A stretch of 64,000 nt of DNA from Streptomyces lunaelactis (GTDB lineage: Bacteria > Actinomycetota > Actinomycetes > Streptomycetales > Streptomycetaceae): the NCBI RefSeq assembly GCF_003054555.1, contig NZ_CP026304.1, positions 5,828,001-5,892,000 on the forward strand, in the 5' to 3' direction. Within the stretch, counting starts at the first letter, position 1, and each line of letters begins with the position of its first letter. Under the pieces are notes generated by a model. It saw only the letters and a list, made by a program, of their open reading frames with translations, did no database searches and was not told the DNA's origin. Below are positions 9,891-18,370 of this stretch, piece by piece. The translations under genes were made by a program, and so were the position numbers.

Positions 9891-11618
9891 GTGCGCGTTT
9901 CGCGCCATCGCAGACCCTTTCGCCGGGTCCGCACACTCATAGCGGCCGGTGTGGCCGCACTCTCCCTCGCCGCGGGAGCCTTCGCGTTCACCGCCCAGGC
10001 CGACGATCCGGGCCCGCAGTTCCTGGCCCCGAAGGGCTACAAGGTCGCGGACGCCTCGCCGACGTCCGGGGAGCCGTCGCCGCGCATCATCGGCGGCACG
10101 ACCACTTCGTTCAGCAGCGCGCCGTACATGGTGCAGCTGCTGTTCAACCACCACAACGACGGCTACCTCTACTTCACCTGCGGCGGCACGCTGGTGGCCC
10201 CCAACAAGGTCCTCACCGCCGCGCACTGCGTCACCGACGAGTTCGGCGGTCCGCTCAACTACGCGACTGACGGTCTGGTTCTCGCCGGTACGTCCAAGCT
10301 CGTCGGCGGCGGCGGTTCGACCCCCGAGGGCACTGACGTCAAGGTCAGGAGCCAGTGGGTCCACCCCGGCTACAGCACCGAGACGTTCAGCAACGACATC
10401 GCGGTTCTGACGCTCGCCAAGCCGCTGCCGTACAAGCCGCTCCAGCTCGCCGGGCCCGATGACCTCGCGTCGTACAACGCGGGCACCAACAGCATCACGC
10501 TGGGCTGGGGACTGACGTCCTCGGACGCCGATACCGCCACCCTCGCGTCGACGCTCCAGCAGGTCGTGCTGCCGCTGCACTCGAACCAGGAGTGCGTGGA
10601 GAACCTCAACCCGTTCTTCCAGGACAACGGCACGATGTTCTGCGCCGGCCAGCCGGGCACGGGCAGCGACGCGACCGGAAAGACCCCCTGCCCGGGCGAC
10701 TCCGGTGGTCCGGTGCTGGTGAAGGGCAAGGTTGTCGGTGTCGTCTCCTGGGGCATCAACTCGGCGGACGGCCAGCAGCTGTGCAACGTGGCCGGTGCCT
10801 ACGAGGCGTTCGCCCACGTCGCCAACCTGAAGTCCGCCGCCCAGCCGCGGATCGACAACACCGACCTCACCCGTGACGGCCGGGCGGACCTGTTCGCCCG
10901 TACGTCCGCCGGGGCGGACTACAGCTTCACGTCCAACGGCGTCGGCTTCTCCACCAAGACCGCGTTCTCGGGCACGTACTCGGGCTACAACATCGTGGCG
11001 CAGACCGACCTCAACCGGGACGGCTACCAGGACTTCGTGGTCCGCCAGACCTCCACCGGCGAGCTCCGCTGGGTCCGTCGCAGCGCCACCTCGTCGACGT
11101 ACGTCTCCGGTCGCATCGCCTCCGGATTCGGCACGTACCGCGCGATCCTCGCCCCCGGCGACGTGACCGGCGACGCCAACCCCGACGTGGTCGGAGTCTC
11201 CTCGTCCGGCGCGCTCGTGGTCCTGCCGGGCAACGGCGCCGGCGGCGTCGGCACCCTCAAGGTCATCGGCTCCGGCTACCAGAAGTACAACGCGGTCCGG
11301 GGCCACGGTGACTTCAACGGCGACAGCCGCACCGACCTGATCGTCCGCAACAGCAGCAGCACCGCGCTGTACCTGATCCCGGGCACCGGCAACGCCTCAG
11401 CCCCGTTCGGGGCGCCGGTCCTGCAGGCCTCGTCGTGGGGTACGTACAACGCCATCATCACGCCCGGCGATGTCTCCGGCGACGGCAAGCCCGACGTGGT
11501 GACCCGCACCTCCAGCGGCGCACTCCAGCTCCACCGGGGCAACGGCACCACCACGGGGACGCTGCGTGCGCCGGTCCAGGCCGGCACCGGCTTCGCCGGC
11601 TACAACCTCTTCGGCTGA
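9891..11618 (+). CDS. Secreted trypsin-like serine protease with C-terminal VCBS/FG-GAP repeats
   Basis: The 575-aa protein begins with an Arg-rich signal peptide and hydrophobic core (about residues 1-37, cleavage after AQA), then a short pro-region ending at RIIGG (65-69), the usual trypsin activation site. The S1 domain holds the triad H112 (TAAHCV), D169 (NDIAVL) and S271 (GDSGGP). From about residue 325 there are five repeats with calcium-binding-like cores (DLTRDGRADL, DLNRDGYQDF, DVTGDANPDV, DFNGDSRTDL, DVSGDGKPDV), probably a beta-propeller blade set for binding or stability. GTG 9891 is chosen because GGAGA lies 5-6 bp upstream; ATG 9879 is in frame but lacks a good site. Bordered by terminators, it is likely monocistronic. 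Confidence 0.9.
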   Translation: MRVSRHRRPFRRVRTLIAAGVAALSLAAGAFAFTAQADDPGPQFLAPKGYKVADASPTSGEPSPRIIGGTTTSFSSAPYMVQLLFNHHNDGYLYFTCGGTLVAPNKVLTAAHCVTDEFGGPLNYATDGLVLAGTSKLVGGGGSTPEGTDVKVRSQWVHPGYSTETFSNDIAVLTLAKPLPYKPLQLAGPDDLASYNAGTNSITLGWGLTSSDADTATLASTLQQVVLPLHSNQECVENLNPFFQDNGTMFCAGQPGTGSDATGKTPCPGDSGGPVLVKGKVVGVVSWGINSADGQQLCNVAGAYEAFAHVANLKSAAQPRIDNTDLTRDGRADLFARTSAGADYSFTSNGVGFSTKTAFSGTYSGYNIVAQTDLNRDGYQDFVVRQTSTGELRWVRRSATSSTYVSGRIASGFGTYRAILAPGDVTGDANPDVVGVSSSGALVVLPGNGAGGVGTLKVIGSGYQKYNAVRGHGDFNGDSRTDLIVRNSSSTALYLIPGTGNASAPFGAPVLQASSWGTYNAIITPGDVSGDGKPDVVTRTSSGALQLHRGNGTTTGTLRAPVQAGTGFAGYNLFG

Positions 11619-11703
11619 TCCAGGAGATCCGCGAGAGATCTCGCTCACAGTCCGGGCCCGGCAGGGCAAGGCGGCGGCCGAGACGAAACAGCAGGTGAAC
11701 CAG

Positions 11704-11749
11704 GGCTCGTGCCCACCGTGTCCGACACGGTGGGCACGAGCCTTCTCTC
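11704..11749 (+). terminator. Strong intrinsic terminator after the protease gene
   Basis: An 18-bp perfect stem (11704-11721 with 11725-11742, arms starting GGCTCGTGCCC) closes on a 3-nt CCG loop and is followed by TTCTCTC. Confidence 0.9.
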
Positions 11750-11891
11750 ACTGAGTTCTCACGACCCTGTGCAACCCTTCTGGGCACTCCGCCGTCTCAC
11801 AAGTGGCATATCAAAGCTTGACAGAGCGGACAAACCGTGCCCGAGCGCTACGGCCGGGGGGTAAGCAGGACCTACGAGGGCTTGAGGAGAT

Positions 11892-12998
11892 ATGGCCGAG
11901 CAGAGCAGCAGCGACAGTCGAATACGCAGCCGGGGCAAGCGCCGTAAGCAGCCCACCAAGGGCCGCCGGGCGATGACGATCGCCGCGTGGTCCGCGGCAG
12001 GTCTGGTGCTCGTCGGCGGATCCGGCCTCGGTTACGTCTACTTCAAGCTCAACGGCAACATCAAGGGCGTCGACATCAACGCCGCACTCGGCACCGACCG
12101 CCCCGAGAACGTCGACAACGGCTCCATGGACATTCTGGTCCTGGGCTCCGACTCCCGCTCCGGCGCGAACTCCGAGTACGGCACGGACGAGGGCGCAGCC
12201 CGCTCCGACACCGCGATGATCGTGCACGTCTACGAGGGCCACAAGAAGGCCAGTGTCGTCTCCGTGCCGCGTGACACCCTCGTCGACCGCCCGCAGTGCG
12301 CCGACCCGAAGGGCAAGACCGTCTCCGGCGAGACGCGCGCCATGTTCAACACGGCGTACGAGGTCGGCGGACCGGCCTGTGCGGTGAAGACCGTCGAGAA
12401 GATGTCCGGCATCCGCATGGACCACTACATCGAGGTCGACTTCACCGGCTTCAAGACGCTCATCGACAAGCTGGGCGGTGTGGAGATCACCACCACCAAG
12501 CGCATCGACGACTCAAAGAGCCATCTGAGCCTGGAGCCCGGCACGCACACCCTCGACGGGGAGCAGTCGCTCGGTCTCGTACGGACCCGCAAGAGCGTCG
12601 GCGACGGCAGTGACCTCGGCCGAATACAGCTCCAGCAGGCCTTTATGAAGGCGTTCATCAACCAGGTCAAGAACGTCGGGGTCTTCACCAACCCGAAGAA
12701 GCTGTTCGACGTCGCCGACACCGCCACCAAGGCGATCACGCCCGACTCCGAGCTCGACTCGGCCAACGAGTTGATGACCTTCGCCAGGGGGCTGAGCGGT
12801 CTCGGCGCCGAGGACGTACAGATGATCACGCTGCCGGTGGAGTACGACCCGGCCGACCCCAACCGTGTGGTCCCGCTGAAGGCCGCATCTCTGCAGGTCT
12901 GGACGGCGCTCAAGCAGGACAAGCCGATTCCCGCGTCCGCCGTCAAGGATTCCGCGGGCGACAAGGGCGCCGCCGGGTCCCTGGTGAACAGCAACTAG
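11892..12998 (+). CDS. LytR-CpsA-Psr (LCP) family cell-wall polymer ligase
   Basis: LCP proteins attach teichoic acids and other glycopolymers to peptidoglycan outside the cell. The 368-aa protein has a basic cytoplasmic N-terminus (GKRRKQPTKGRR), one membrane segment at about residues 30-52, and an extracellular LCP domain with MDILVLGSDSRSG, SVPRDTLVD and a conserved Arg in GLVRTRKS. A GAGGAG site at 11885-11890 supports ATG 11892. A TTGACA hexamer at 11818-11823 lies upstream but has no matching -10. The exact polymer cannot be told from sequence. Confidence 0.9.
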   Translation: MAEQSSSDSRIRSRGKRRKQPTKGRRAMTIAAWSAAGLVLVGGSGLGYVYFKLNGNIKGVDINAALGTDRPENVDNGSMDILVLGSDSRSGANSEYGTDEGAARSDTAMIVHVYEGHKKASVVSVPRDTLVDRPQCADPKGKTVSGETRAMFNTAYEVGGPACAVKTVEKMSGIRMDHYIEVDFTGFKTLIDKLGGVEITTTKRIDDSKSHLSLEPGTHTLDGEQSLGLVRTRKSVGDGSDLGRIQLQQAFMKAFINQVKNVGVFTNPKKLFDVADTATKAITPDSELDSANELMTFARGLSGLGAEDVQMITLPVEYDPADPNRVVPLKAASLQVWTALKQDKPIPASAVKDSAGDKGAAGSLVNSN

Positions 12999-13015
12999 CA
13001 CTCTTAGTAGCGTTT

Positions 13016-13042
13016 GGGAATAGTTCCGGCTCGACCCCGGTT
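13016..13042 (+). promoter_or_regulatory. Sigma-R type promoter of rpmE
   Basis: GGGAAT (13016-13021) and GTT (13040-13042) are separated by exactly 18 bp, the consensus of the thiol-oxidative-stress factor sigma-R. Start of transcription would fall near 13050, about 95 nt before rpmE. Zinc-binding L31 is a known sigma-R target in S. coelicolor. Confidence 0.8.
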
Positions 13043-13145
13043 TTGGGAGATGCGGCCGGTCCTGGCAGACTGGTACGTCGGCCCCGGTTCACGTACGAGC
13101 AATCCGCACGTACGACCCGGTGCCCTCCCGAAACTAGGAGACACC

Positions 13146-13370
13146 TTGAAGCGCGAGATCCACCCCGAGTACGTCGAGACCCAGGTCAGCTGTACCTGTG
13201 GCGCGTCGTTCACCACCCGTAGCACCATCACGTCCGGCTCCGTCCGGGCCGAGGTCTGCTCCGCGTGCCACCCGTTCTACACGGGCAAGCAGAAGATCCT
13301 CGACACCGGTGGCCGTGTGGCCCGCTTCGAGGCCCGCTTCGGCAAGGCTGCCGGCTCCGCCAAGAAGTAG
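13146..13370 (+). CDS. rpmE: Ribosomal protein L31, zinc-binding form
   Basis: The 74-aa large-subunit protein keeps the four zinc cysteines of the C+ form, C16/C18 (CTCG) and C38/C41 (CSAC). Start is TTG 13146, with TAGGAGA just upstream; the sequence [16 protein letters not shown] matches the L31 N-terminus, so the rare TTG is secure. The zinc-binding form can be released under zinc or disulfide stress, which matches the sigma-R promoter upstream. Confidence 0.96.
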   Translation: MKREIHPEYVETQVSCTCGASFTTRSTITSGSVRAEVCSACHPFYTGKQKILDTGGRVARFEARFGKAAGSAKK

Positions 13371-13379
13371 CGAGCCACT

Positions 13380-13424
13380 GCGCCGGTCCTCGGCTGCCCC
13401 TGTCCGGGCGGCCGGGGCCGGCGC
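13380..13424 (+). terminator. Hairpin between rpmE and prfA
   Basis: GCGCCGG (13380-13386) pairs with CCGGCGC (13418-13424), extended inward by GC-rich pairs, and is followed by TTTGTC. It may reduce read-through from the stress-inducible rpmE into prfA. Confidence 0.5.
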
Positions 13425-13473
13425 TTTGTCCGTTCTGAGCAGCCCCCTTCGTGTACGAAACCAGGAGCCCCCG

Positions 13474-14553
13474 ATGTTCGAGGCGGTCGAGGAATTGATC
13501 GGCGAACACGCCGATCTCGAGAAGAAGCTCGCCGACCCTTCGGTCCACGCCGACCAGGCGAACGCGCGCAGGCTGGGCAAGCGTTACGCCGAGCTGACCC
13601 CGATCATCGGCACGTACCTCTCCTGGAAGCAGACCGGGGAGGACATCCAGACCGCGCGTGAACTGGGCGCCGACGACCCGGAGTTCGCGGCGGAGGTCAA
13701 GGTGCTGGAGAAGCAGCGCGAGGAGCTCACCGAGAAGCTGCGGCTGCTGCTCGTACCGCGCGACCCCAGTGACGACAAGGACGTCATCCTCGAGGTCAAG
13801 GCGGGCGCGGGCGGCGACGAGTCCGCCCTGTTCGCCGGTGATCTGCTGCGGATGTATCTGCGCTACGCCGAGCGCGTCGGCTGGAAGACCGAGATCATCG
13901 ACGCCACCGAGTCCGAGCTGGGCGGCTACAAGGACGTCCAGGTCGCGGTGAAGACCAAGGGCGGCCAGGGTGCCACCGAGCCCGGCCAGGGCGTCTGGGC
14001 GCGGCTGAAGTACGAGGGCGGGGTGCACCGCGTGCAGCGCGTGCCCGCCACCGAGTCCCAGGGCCGTATCCACACCTCCGCGGCCGGCGTGCTGGTCACG
14101 CCCGAGGCCGAGGAGATCGACGTCGAGATCCACGCCAACGACCTGCGGATCGACGTCTACCGCTCGTCGGGCCCCGGCGGCCAGTCCGTCAACACCACGG
14201 ACTCCGCGGTGCGCATCACGCATCTGCCGACCGGCATCGTCGCTTCCTGCCAGAACGAGAAGAGCCAGCTCCAGAACAAGGAGCAGGCGATGCGTATCCT
14301 GCGCTCCAGGCTGCTCGCCGCGGCGCAGGAGGAGGCCGAGAGCAAGGCGGCGGACGCGCGTCGCAGCCAGGTCCGTACCGTGGACCGCTCCGAGAAGATC
14401 CGGACGTACAACTTCCCCGAAAACCGCATCTCCGACCACCGCGTCGGCTTCAAGGCGTACAACTTGGATCAGGTCCTCGACGGGGATCTGGACGCGATGA
14501 TCCAGGCCTGTGTCGATGCCGACTCCGCCGCCAAGCTCGCCGCCGCCCAGTAA
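13474..14553 (+). CDS. prfA: Peptide chain release factor 1
   Basis: Reads UAA and UAG stop codons and triggers peptide release. The 359-aa length is standard. The catalytic GGQ is at residues 235-237 in [16 protein letters not shown], and an N-terminal helical domain starts [12 protein letters not shown]. The ATG follows CCAGGAG. prmC, whose product methylates the GGQ glutamine, follows after 34 bp. Confidence 0.97.
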   Translation: MFEAVEELIGEHADLEKKLADPSVHADQANARRLGKRYAELTPIIGTYLSWKQTGEDIQTARELGADDPEFAAEVKVLEKQREELTEKLRLLLVPRDPSDDKDVILEVKAGAGGDESALFAGDLLRMYLRYAERVGWKTEIIDATESELGGYKDVQVAVKTKGGQGATEPGQGVWARLKYEGGVHRVQRVPATESQGRIHTSAAGVLVTPEAEEIDVEIHANDLRIDVYRSSGPGGQSVNTTDSAVRITHLPTGIVASCQNEKSQLQNKEQAMRILRSRLLAAAQEEAESKAADARRSQVRTVDRSEKIRTYNFPENRISDHRVGFKAYNLDQVLDGDLDAMIQACVDADSAAKLAAAQ

Positions 14554-14587
14554 GCCCAGCACACCGCCCCAGCCCCGGAGGACCAGC

Positions 14588-15469
14588 GTGCAGCTATCTC
14601 CCGGGGGACGACCCCCGTCCCCCCGATCTGTGCTGCTTGCCGAGGTGGCCCAGGCCACCCAGCGGCTGGCCGACGCCGGCGTACCCTCACCGCGCTTCGA
14701 CGCGGAGGAGCTCGCGGCGTTCGTGCACGGCGTGAAGCGGGGAGAGCTGCACAACGTGCCGGACGGCGACTTCGACGCCCGCTACTGGGAGACCGTCGCC
14801 CGCCGCGAGGCCCGTGAGCCGCTCCAGCACATCACCGGACGCGCCTTCTTCCGCTATCTGGAGCTGCAGGTCGGCCCCGGCGTCTTCGTGCCCCGCCCGG
14901 AGACCGAGTCGGTCGTCGGCTGGGCCATAGACGCCGTACGGGCCATGGATGTCGTCGAGCCCCTGATCGTCGATCTGTGCACGGGCTCCGGGGCCATCGC
15001 GCTCGCCATGGCGCAGGAGGTGCCGCGCTCGCGGGTGCACGGCGTGGAGCTCTCCGAGGACGCGCTGAGGTGGACCCGCAAGAACGCCGAGGGCTCGCGG
15101 GTCACCGTCCACCAGGGCGACGCGCTGAGCGCCCTGCCGGAGCTGGACGGCCAGGTCGACCTGGTCATCTCCAACCCGCCGTACATCCCGCTCACCGAGT
15201 GGGAGTACGTCGCGCCCGAGGCACGTGACCACGACCCGGACATGGCGCTCTTCTCCGGCGAGGACGGCCTGGACACCATCCGCGGCATCGAGCGCACCGC
15301 GCACCGGCTGTTGCGGCCGGGCGGCCTAGTCGTCATCGAGCACGCCGACACCCAGGGCGGCCAGGTGCCGTGGATCTTCAGCGAAGAGGCCGGCTGGGCC
15401 GACGCGGCCGACCACCCCGACCTGAACAAGCGGCCGCGTTTCGCGACCGCGCGCAAGGCCATGCCGTGA
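14588..15469 (+). CDS. prmC: Release factor glutamine methyltransferase
   Basis: SAM-dependent N5-glutamine methyltransferase that modifies the GGQ motif of release factors. The 293-aa protein has the SAM loop VDLCTGSGAIALAMA, an acidic SAM contact (VHGVELSEDAL), and the diagnostic NPPY (VISNPPYIPL). GTG 14588 is selected by GGAGG at 14577-14581. It follows prfA directly, the classical arrangement. Confidence 0.96.
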   Translation: MQLSPGGRPPSPRSVLLAEVAQATQRLADAGVPSPRFDAEELAAFVHGVKRGELHNVPDGDFDARYWETVARREAREPLQHITGRAFFRYLELQVGPGVFVPRPETESVVGWAIDAVRAMDVVEPLIVDLCTGSGAIALAMAQEVPRSRVHGVELSEDALRWTRKNAEGSRVTVHQGDALSALPELDGQVDLVISNPPYIPLTEWEYVAPEARDHDPDMALFSGEDGLDTIRGIERTAHRLLRPGGLVVIEHADTQGGQVPWIFSEEAGWADAADHPDLNKRPRFATARKAMP

Positions 15470-15534
15470 CCGGCGATCCTGAATCGCAGCATCAACTCCA
15501 GACTCTGCAGACCCAGTTCGAGGAGGGCCGTTAA

Positions 15535-16182
15535 ATGGCACGGCGATACGACTGCAACGACGCGACCGACCGTACGACTGGTCTGCGGGAAGCCGCGTCG
15601 GCCGTCCGCCGCGGCGAGCTGGTCGTGCTGCCCACCGACACCGTGTACGGGATCGGTGCGGACGCCTTCGGCTCCGAGGCGGTCGCCGACCTGCTGGAGG
15701 CCAAGGGTCGCGGCCGCAATATGCCCACCCCTGTCCTGATCGGATCCCCGAACACCCTGCACGGCCTGGTCACCGACTTCTCCGAGCAGGCCTGGGAGCT
15801 GGTCGACGCCTTCTGGCCCGGCGCGCTGACGCTGGTCGCCAAGCACCAGCCCTCGCTCCAGTGGGACCTGGGTGACACCCGGGGCACCGTCGCGATCCGG
15901 ATGCCGCTGCACCCGGTCGCGATCGAGCTGCTCACCGAGGTCGGCCCGATGGCGGTCTCCAGTGCGAACCTCACCGGGCACCCGGCGCCCGAGGACTGCG
16001 ACGCCGCGCAGGAGATGCTCGGCGACGCGGTCTCGGTCTATCTGGACGGCGGCCCCACGCCGGGCATCGTGCCGTCCTCGATCGTCGACGTCACGGGCAA
16101 GGTCCCGGTGCTGCTGCGTGAGGGAGCGCTCTCACCGGATGAACTGCGCAAGGTCGTACCCGACCTCGAGGTGGCCAATTGA
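15535..16182 (+). CDS. tsaC: L-threonylcarbamoyladenylate synthase (TsaC/Sua5 family)
   Basis: Makes threonylcarbamoyl-AMP from threonine, bicarbonate and ATP for the t6A37 modification of ANN-decoding tRNAs. The 215-aa YrdC domain protein shows VVLPTDTVYGIGADA, the nucleotide-binding FWPGALTLVAK and VAIRMPLHP, and SSANLTGHP. It lacks the extra C-terminal Sua5 domain. GAGGAGG lies upstream of the ATG. The stop overlaps the next start by 4 bp. Confidence 0.93.
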   Translation: MARRYDCNDATDRTTGLREAASAVRRGELVVLPTDTVYGIGADAFGSEAVADLLEAKGRGRNMPTPVLIGSPNTLHGLVTDFSEQAWELVDAFWPGALTLVAKHQPSLQWDLGDTRGTVAIRMPLHPVAIELLTEVGPMAVSSANLTGHPAPEDCDAAQEMLGDAVSVYLDGGPTPGIVPSSIVDVTGKVPVLLREGALSPDELRKVVPDLEVAN

Positions 16183-16853
16183 CCGCCCCTGAGGGGCGTG
16201 GCATAGCGGAATCCTGGGGGTCCTCCCGGACGGACTCTGGGGGAATCACCTCCACTTTCCGCATCCTCCACGTCAGCACCGGCAACGTCTGCCGCTCGCC
16301 GATCACCGAGCGGCTGACCCGGCATGCCCTGAGCGACCGCCTCGGCGATCCGCTCACGCGCGGCCTGATCGTGGAGAGTGCGGGCACCTGGGGCCATGAG
16401 GGCGCCCCGATGGAGGCCAACGCCGAGATCGTCCTCGCGGACTTCGGCGCGGACGCGACGGGGTTCGTCGGCCGTGAACTGCTCGACGAGCATGTGATCC
16501 GGGCGGATCTGGTGCTCACGGCGACGCGGGACCATCGCGCGCAGGTGATCTCGATGGGCCACTCGGCGGGCCTGCGGACCTTCACGCTCAAGGAGTTCAC
16601 CCGGCTCGTACGGGCCATAGACCCGGCGACGCTGCCGGATGCACGGGACGAGGGCGTGGTGGAACGCGCCCGCGCGCTGGTGCGCGCGGCGGCGGCACTG
16701 CGTGGCTGGCTGCTGGCGCCGAGCCCGGACGCGGATGAGGTGTACGACCCGTACGGGGCGCCGATCACGTTTTTCCGCTCGATCGGGGATGAGATCAACC
16801 AGGCGCTGGACCCGGTGGTGACCGCCCTGACGGGCGTCTCCGCGCGTCACTGA
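16179..16853 (+). CDS. Low-molecular-weight phosphatase homologue with Ser in place of the catalytic Cys
   Basis: The fold is recognisable from HVSTGNVCRSPITERL at residues 31-46, the P-loop of LMW protein-tyrosine phosphatases, and from a DPYG segment near the C-terminus that supplies the general acid. In active enzymes the loop is C-x-G-N-x-C-R-S; here the first Cys codon is AGC (Ser33), while Cys38 and Arg39 remain. Loss of the nucleophile predicts no classical phosphatase activity; phosphate or phosphoprotein binding is possible (inference). Start is TTG 16179, overlapping the tsaC stop as TTGA; I see no other in-frame start before the P-loop. The 25-residue N-terminal extension is Gly/Ser-rich. 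Confidence 0.8.
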   Translation: MTAPEGRGIAESWGSSRTDSGGITSTFRILHVSTGNVCRSPITERLTRHALSDRLGDPLTRGLIVESAGTWGHEGAPMEANAEIVLADFGADATGFVGRELLDEHVIRADLVLTATRDHRAQVISMGHSAGLRTFTLKEFTRLVRAIDPATLPDARDEGVVERARALVRAAAALRGWLLAPSPDADEVYDPYGAPITFFRSIGDEINQALDPVVTALTGVSARH

Positions 16854-16992
16854 GACCTTGAGCCCCGCCGGCGATCGAGGCGCGGGCTCGGGGCGGAGCC
16901 CCGAAGAAAGATCCCCCGGACACCAGGCAGCCCCACACGCCCAGGCCTACATTGGAATCGCCGCCACTCCACCGCGAGGCCCGGAGCCCAAG

Positions 16993-18264
16993 ATGTCGGT
17001 CACCGCCGCACCAGACGCCGTCCGAATGACCCACCACGGCGCGGACTTCGACGCGCTGCGCCGGCAGGATCCCCAGATCGCCGAAGTGCTCCTGGGCGAG
17101 CTGGAGCGGCAGAGCGACAGCCTTCAGCTCATCGCCGCCGAGAACTTCACCTCGCCCGCCGTCCTCGCCGCCCTGGGCTCCCCGCTCGCCAACAAGTACG
17201 CCGAGGGCTACCCCGGCGCCCGCCACCACGGCGGCTGCGAGCTCGTCGACACCGCCGAGCGGATCGCCGTCGAGCGCGCCACCGCCCTCTTCGGTGCCGA
17301 GCACGCCAATGTGCAGCCGCACTCCGGCTCCTCCGCCGTACTCGCGGCCTACGCGGCGCTGCTCAAGCCCGGCGACTCGGTGCTCGCCATGGGCCTGCCG
17401 TACGGCGGTCACCTCACCCACGGCTCGCCCGCGAACTTCTCCGGGCGCTGGTTCGACTTCGTCGGGTACGGCGTCGACGCCGAGAGCGGACTTATCGACT
17501 ACGACCAGGTGCGCACCCTCGCGCGAACGCACCGGCCCAAGGCCATCGTCTGCGGTTCCATCTCCTATCCGCGCCATCCCGACTACGCCGCCTTCCGGGT
17601 GATCGCGGACGAGGTGGGGGCGTATCTGATCGCCGATGCCGCGCACCCCATGGGCCTCATCGCCGGCGGCGCGGCCCCCAGCCCCGTCCCGTACGCCGAT
17701 GTGGTGTGCGCCACCACCCACAAGGTCCTGCGCGGACCGCGCGGCGGAATGATCCTGTGCGGGTCCGAGCTCGCCGAGCGCATCGACCGGGCGGTCTTCC
17801 CGTTCACCCAGGGCGGTGCCCAGATGCACACGATCGCCGCCAAGGCCGTCGCCTTCGGTGAGGCGTCGACGCCGGCCTTCACGGCGTACGCCCATCAGGT
17901 CGTCGCCAACGCCCGCGTACTTGCCGACGGGCTCGAGGCGGAGGGCTTCGCGGTGCTCACGGGCGGCACCGACACCCATCTGATCAGCGCGGATCCGGCT
18001 CCGCTGGGCGTGGACGGCAGGAAGGCCCGCGGCCGGCTCGCCGCGGCGGGCATGGTCCTCGACACCTGTGCACTGCCGTACGGGGACGGGAGAGGCATCC
18101 GCCTGGGTACCGCTGCCGTCACCACCCAGGGCATGCGCGAGACGGAGATGGAGCGGATCACGGCCCTGTTCACTGCGGCGATGCGTGAAGAGGGCGAGGA
18201 GACGCGGAAGGTGCGTACGGAAGTACGCGAGCTGGCCGGTAGATTTCCGCCCTATCAGGGGTAG
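16993..18264 (+). CDS. glyA: Serine hydroxymethyltransferase (divergent paralogue)
   Basis: PLP enzyme interconverting serine and glycine with tetrahydrofolate. The 423-aa protein has the N-terminal LIAAENFTSPAV, KYAEGYPGARHHGGCE, and the PLP lysine K244 in TTHKVLRGPRGG. The canonical DMAHIAGLVAAG is altered to DAAHPMGLIAGG, so it belongs to a divergent branch; many actinomycetes carry more than one SHMT. ATG 16993 is 139 bp from the phosphatase homologue. Confidence 0.88.
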   Translation: MSVTAAPDAVRMTHHGADFDALRRQDPQIAEVLLGELERQSDSLQLIAAENFTSPAVLAALGSPLANKYAEGYPGARHHGGCELVDTAERIAVERATALFGAEHANVQPHSGSSAVLAAYAALLKPGDSVLAMGLPYGGHLTHGSPANFSGRWFDFVGYGVDAESGLIDYDQVRTLARTHRPKAIVCGSISYPRHPDYAAFRVIADEVGAYLIADAAHPMGLIAGGAAPSPVPYADVVCATTHKVLRGPRGGMILCGSELAERIDRAVFPFTQGGAQMHTIAAKAVAFGEASTPAFTAYAHQVVANARVLADGLEAEGFAVLTGGTDTHLISADPAPLGVDGRKARGRLAAAGMVLDTCALPYGDGRGIRLGTAAVTTQGMRETEMERITALFTAAMREEGEETRKVRTEVRELAGRFPPYQG

Positions 18265-18370
18265 CCGGAACGTCGTGCAACCATCGCCGGCCCCCGTATG
18301 TCCTCAAGCATGTGGCTACCAGAGCTAGGGTGTGGGGCTGAGATGGCCAGCGATTCCTGTGGGGCAGCCC

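Noticed and set aside
11818..11823. TTGACA as the -35 of the LCP gene
   Set aside because: No acceptable -10 lies 16-19 bp downstream, so I did not call a promoter.
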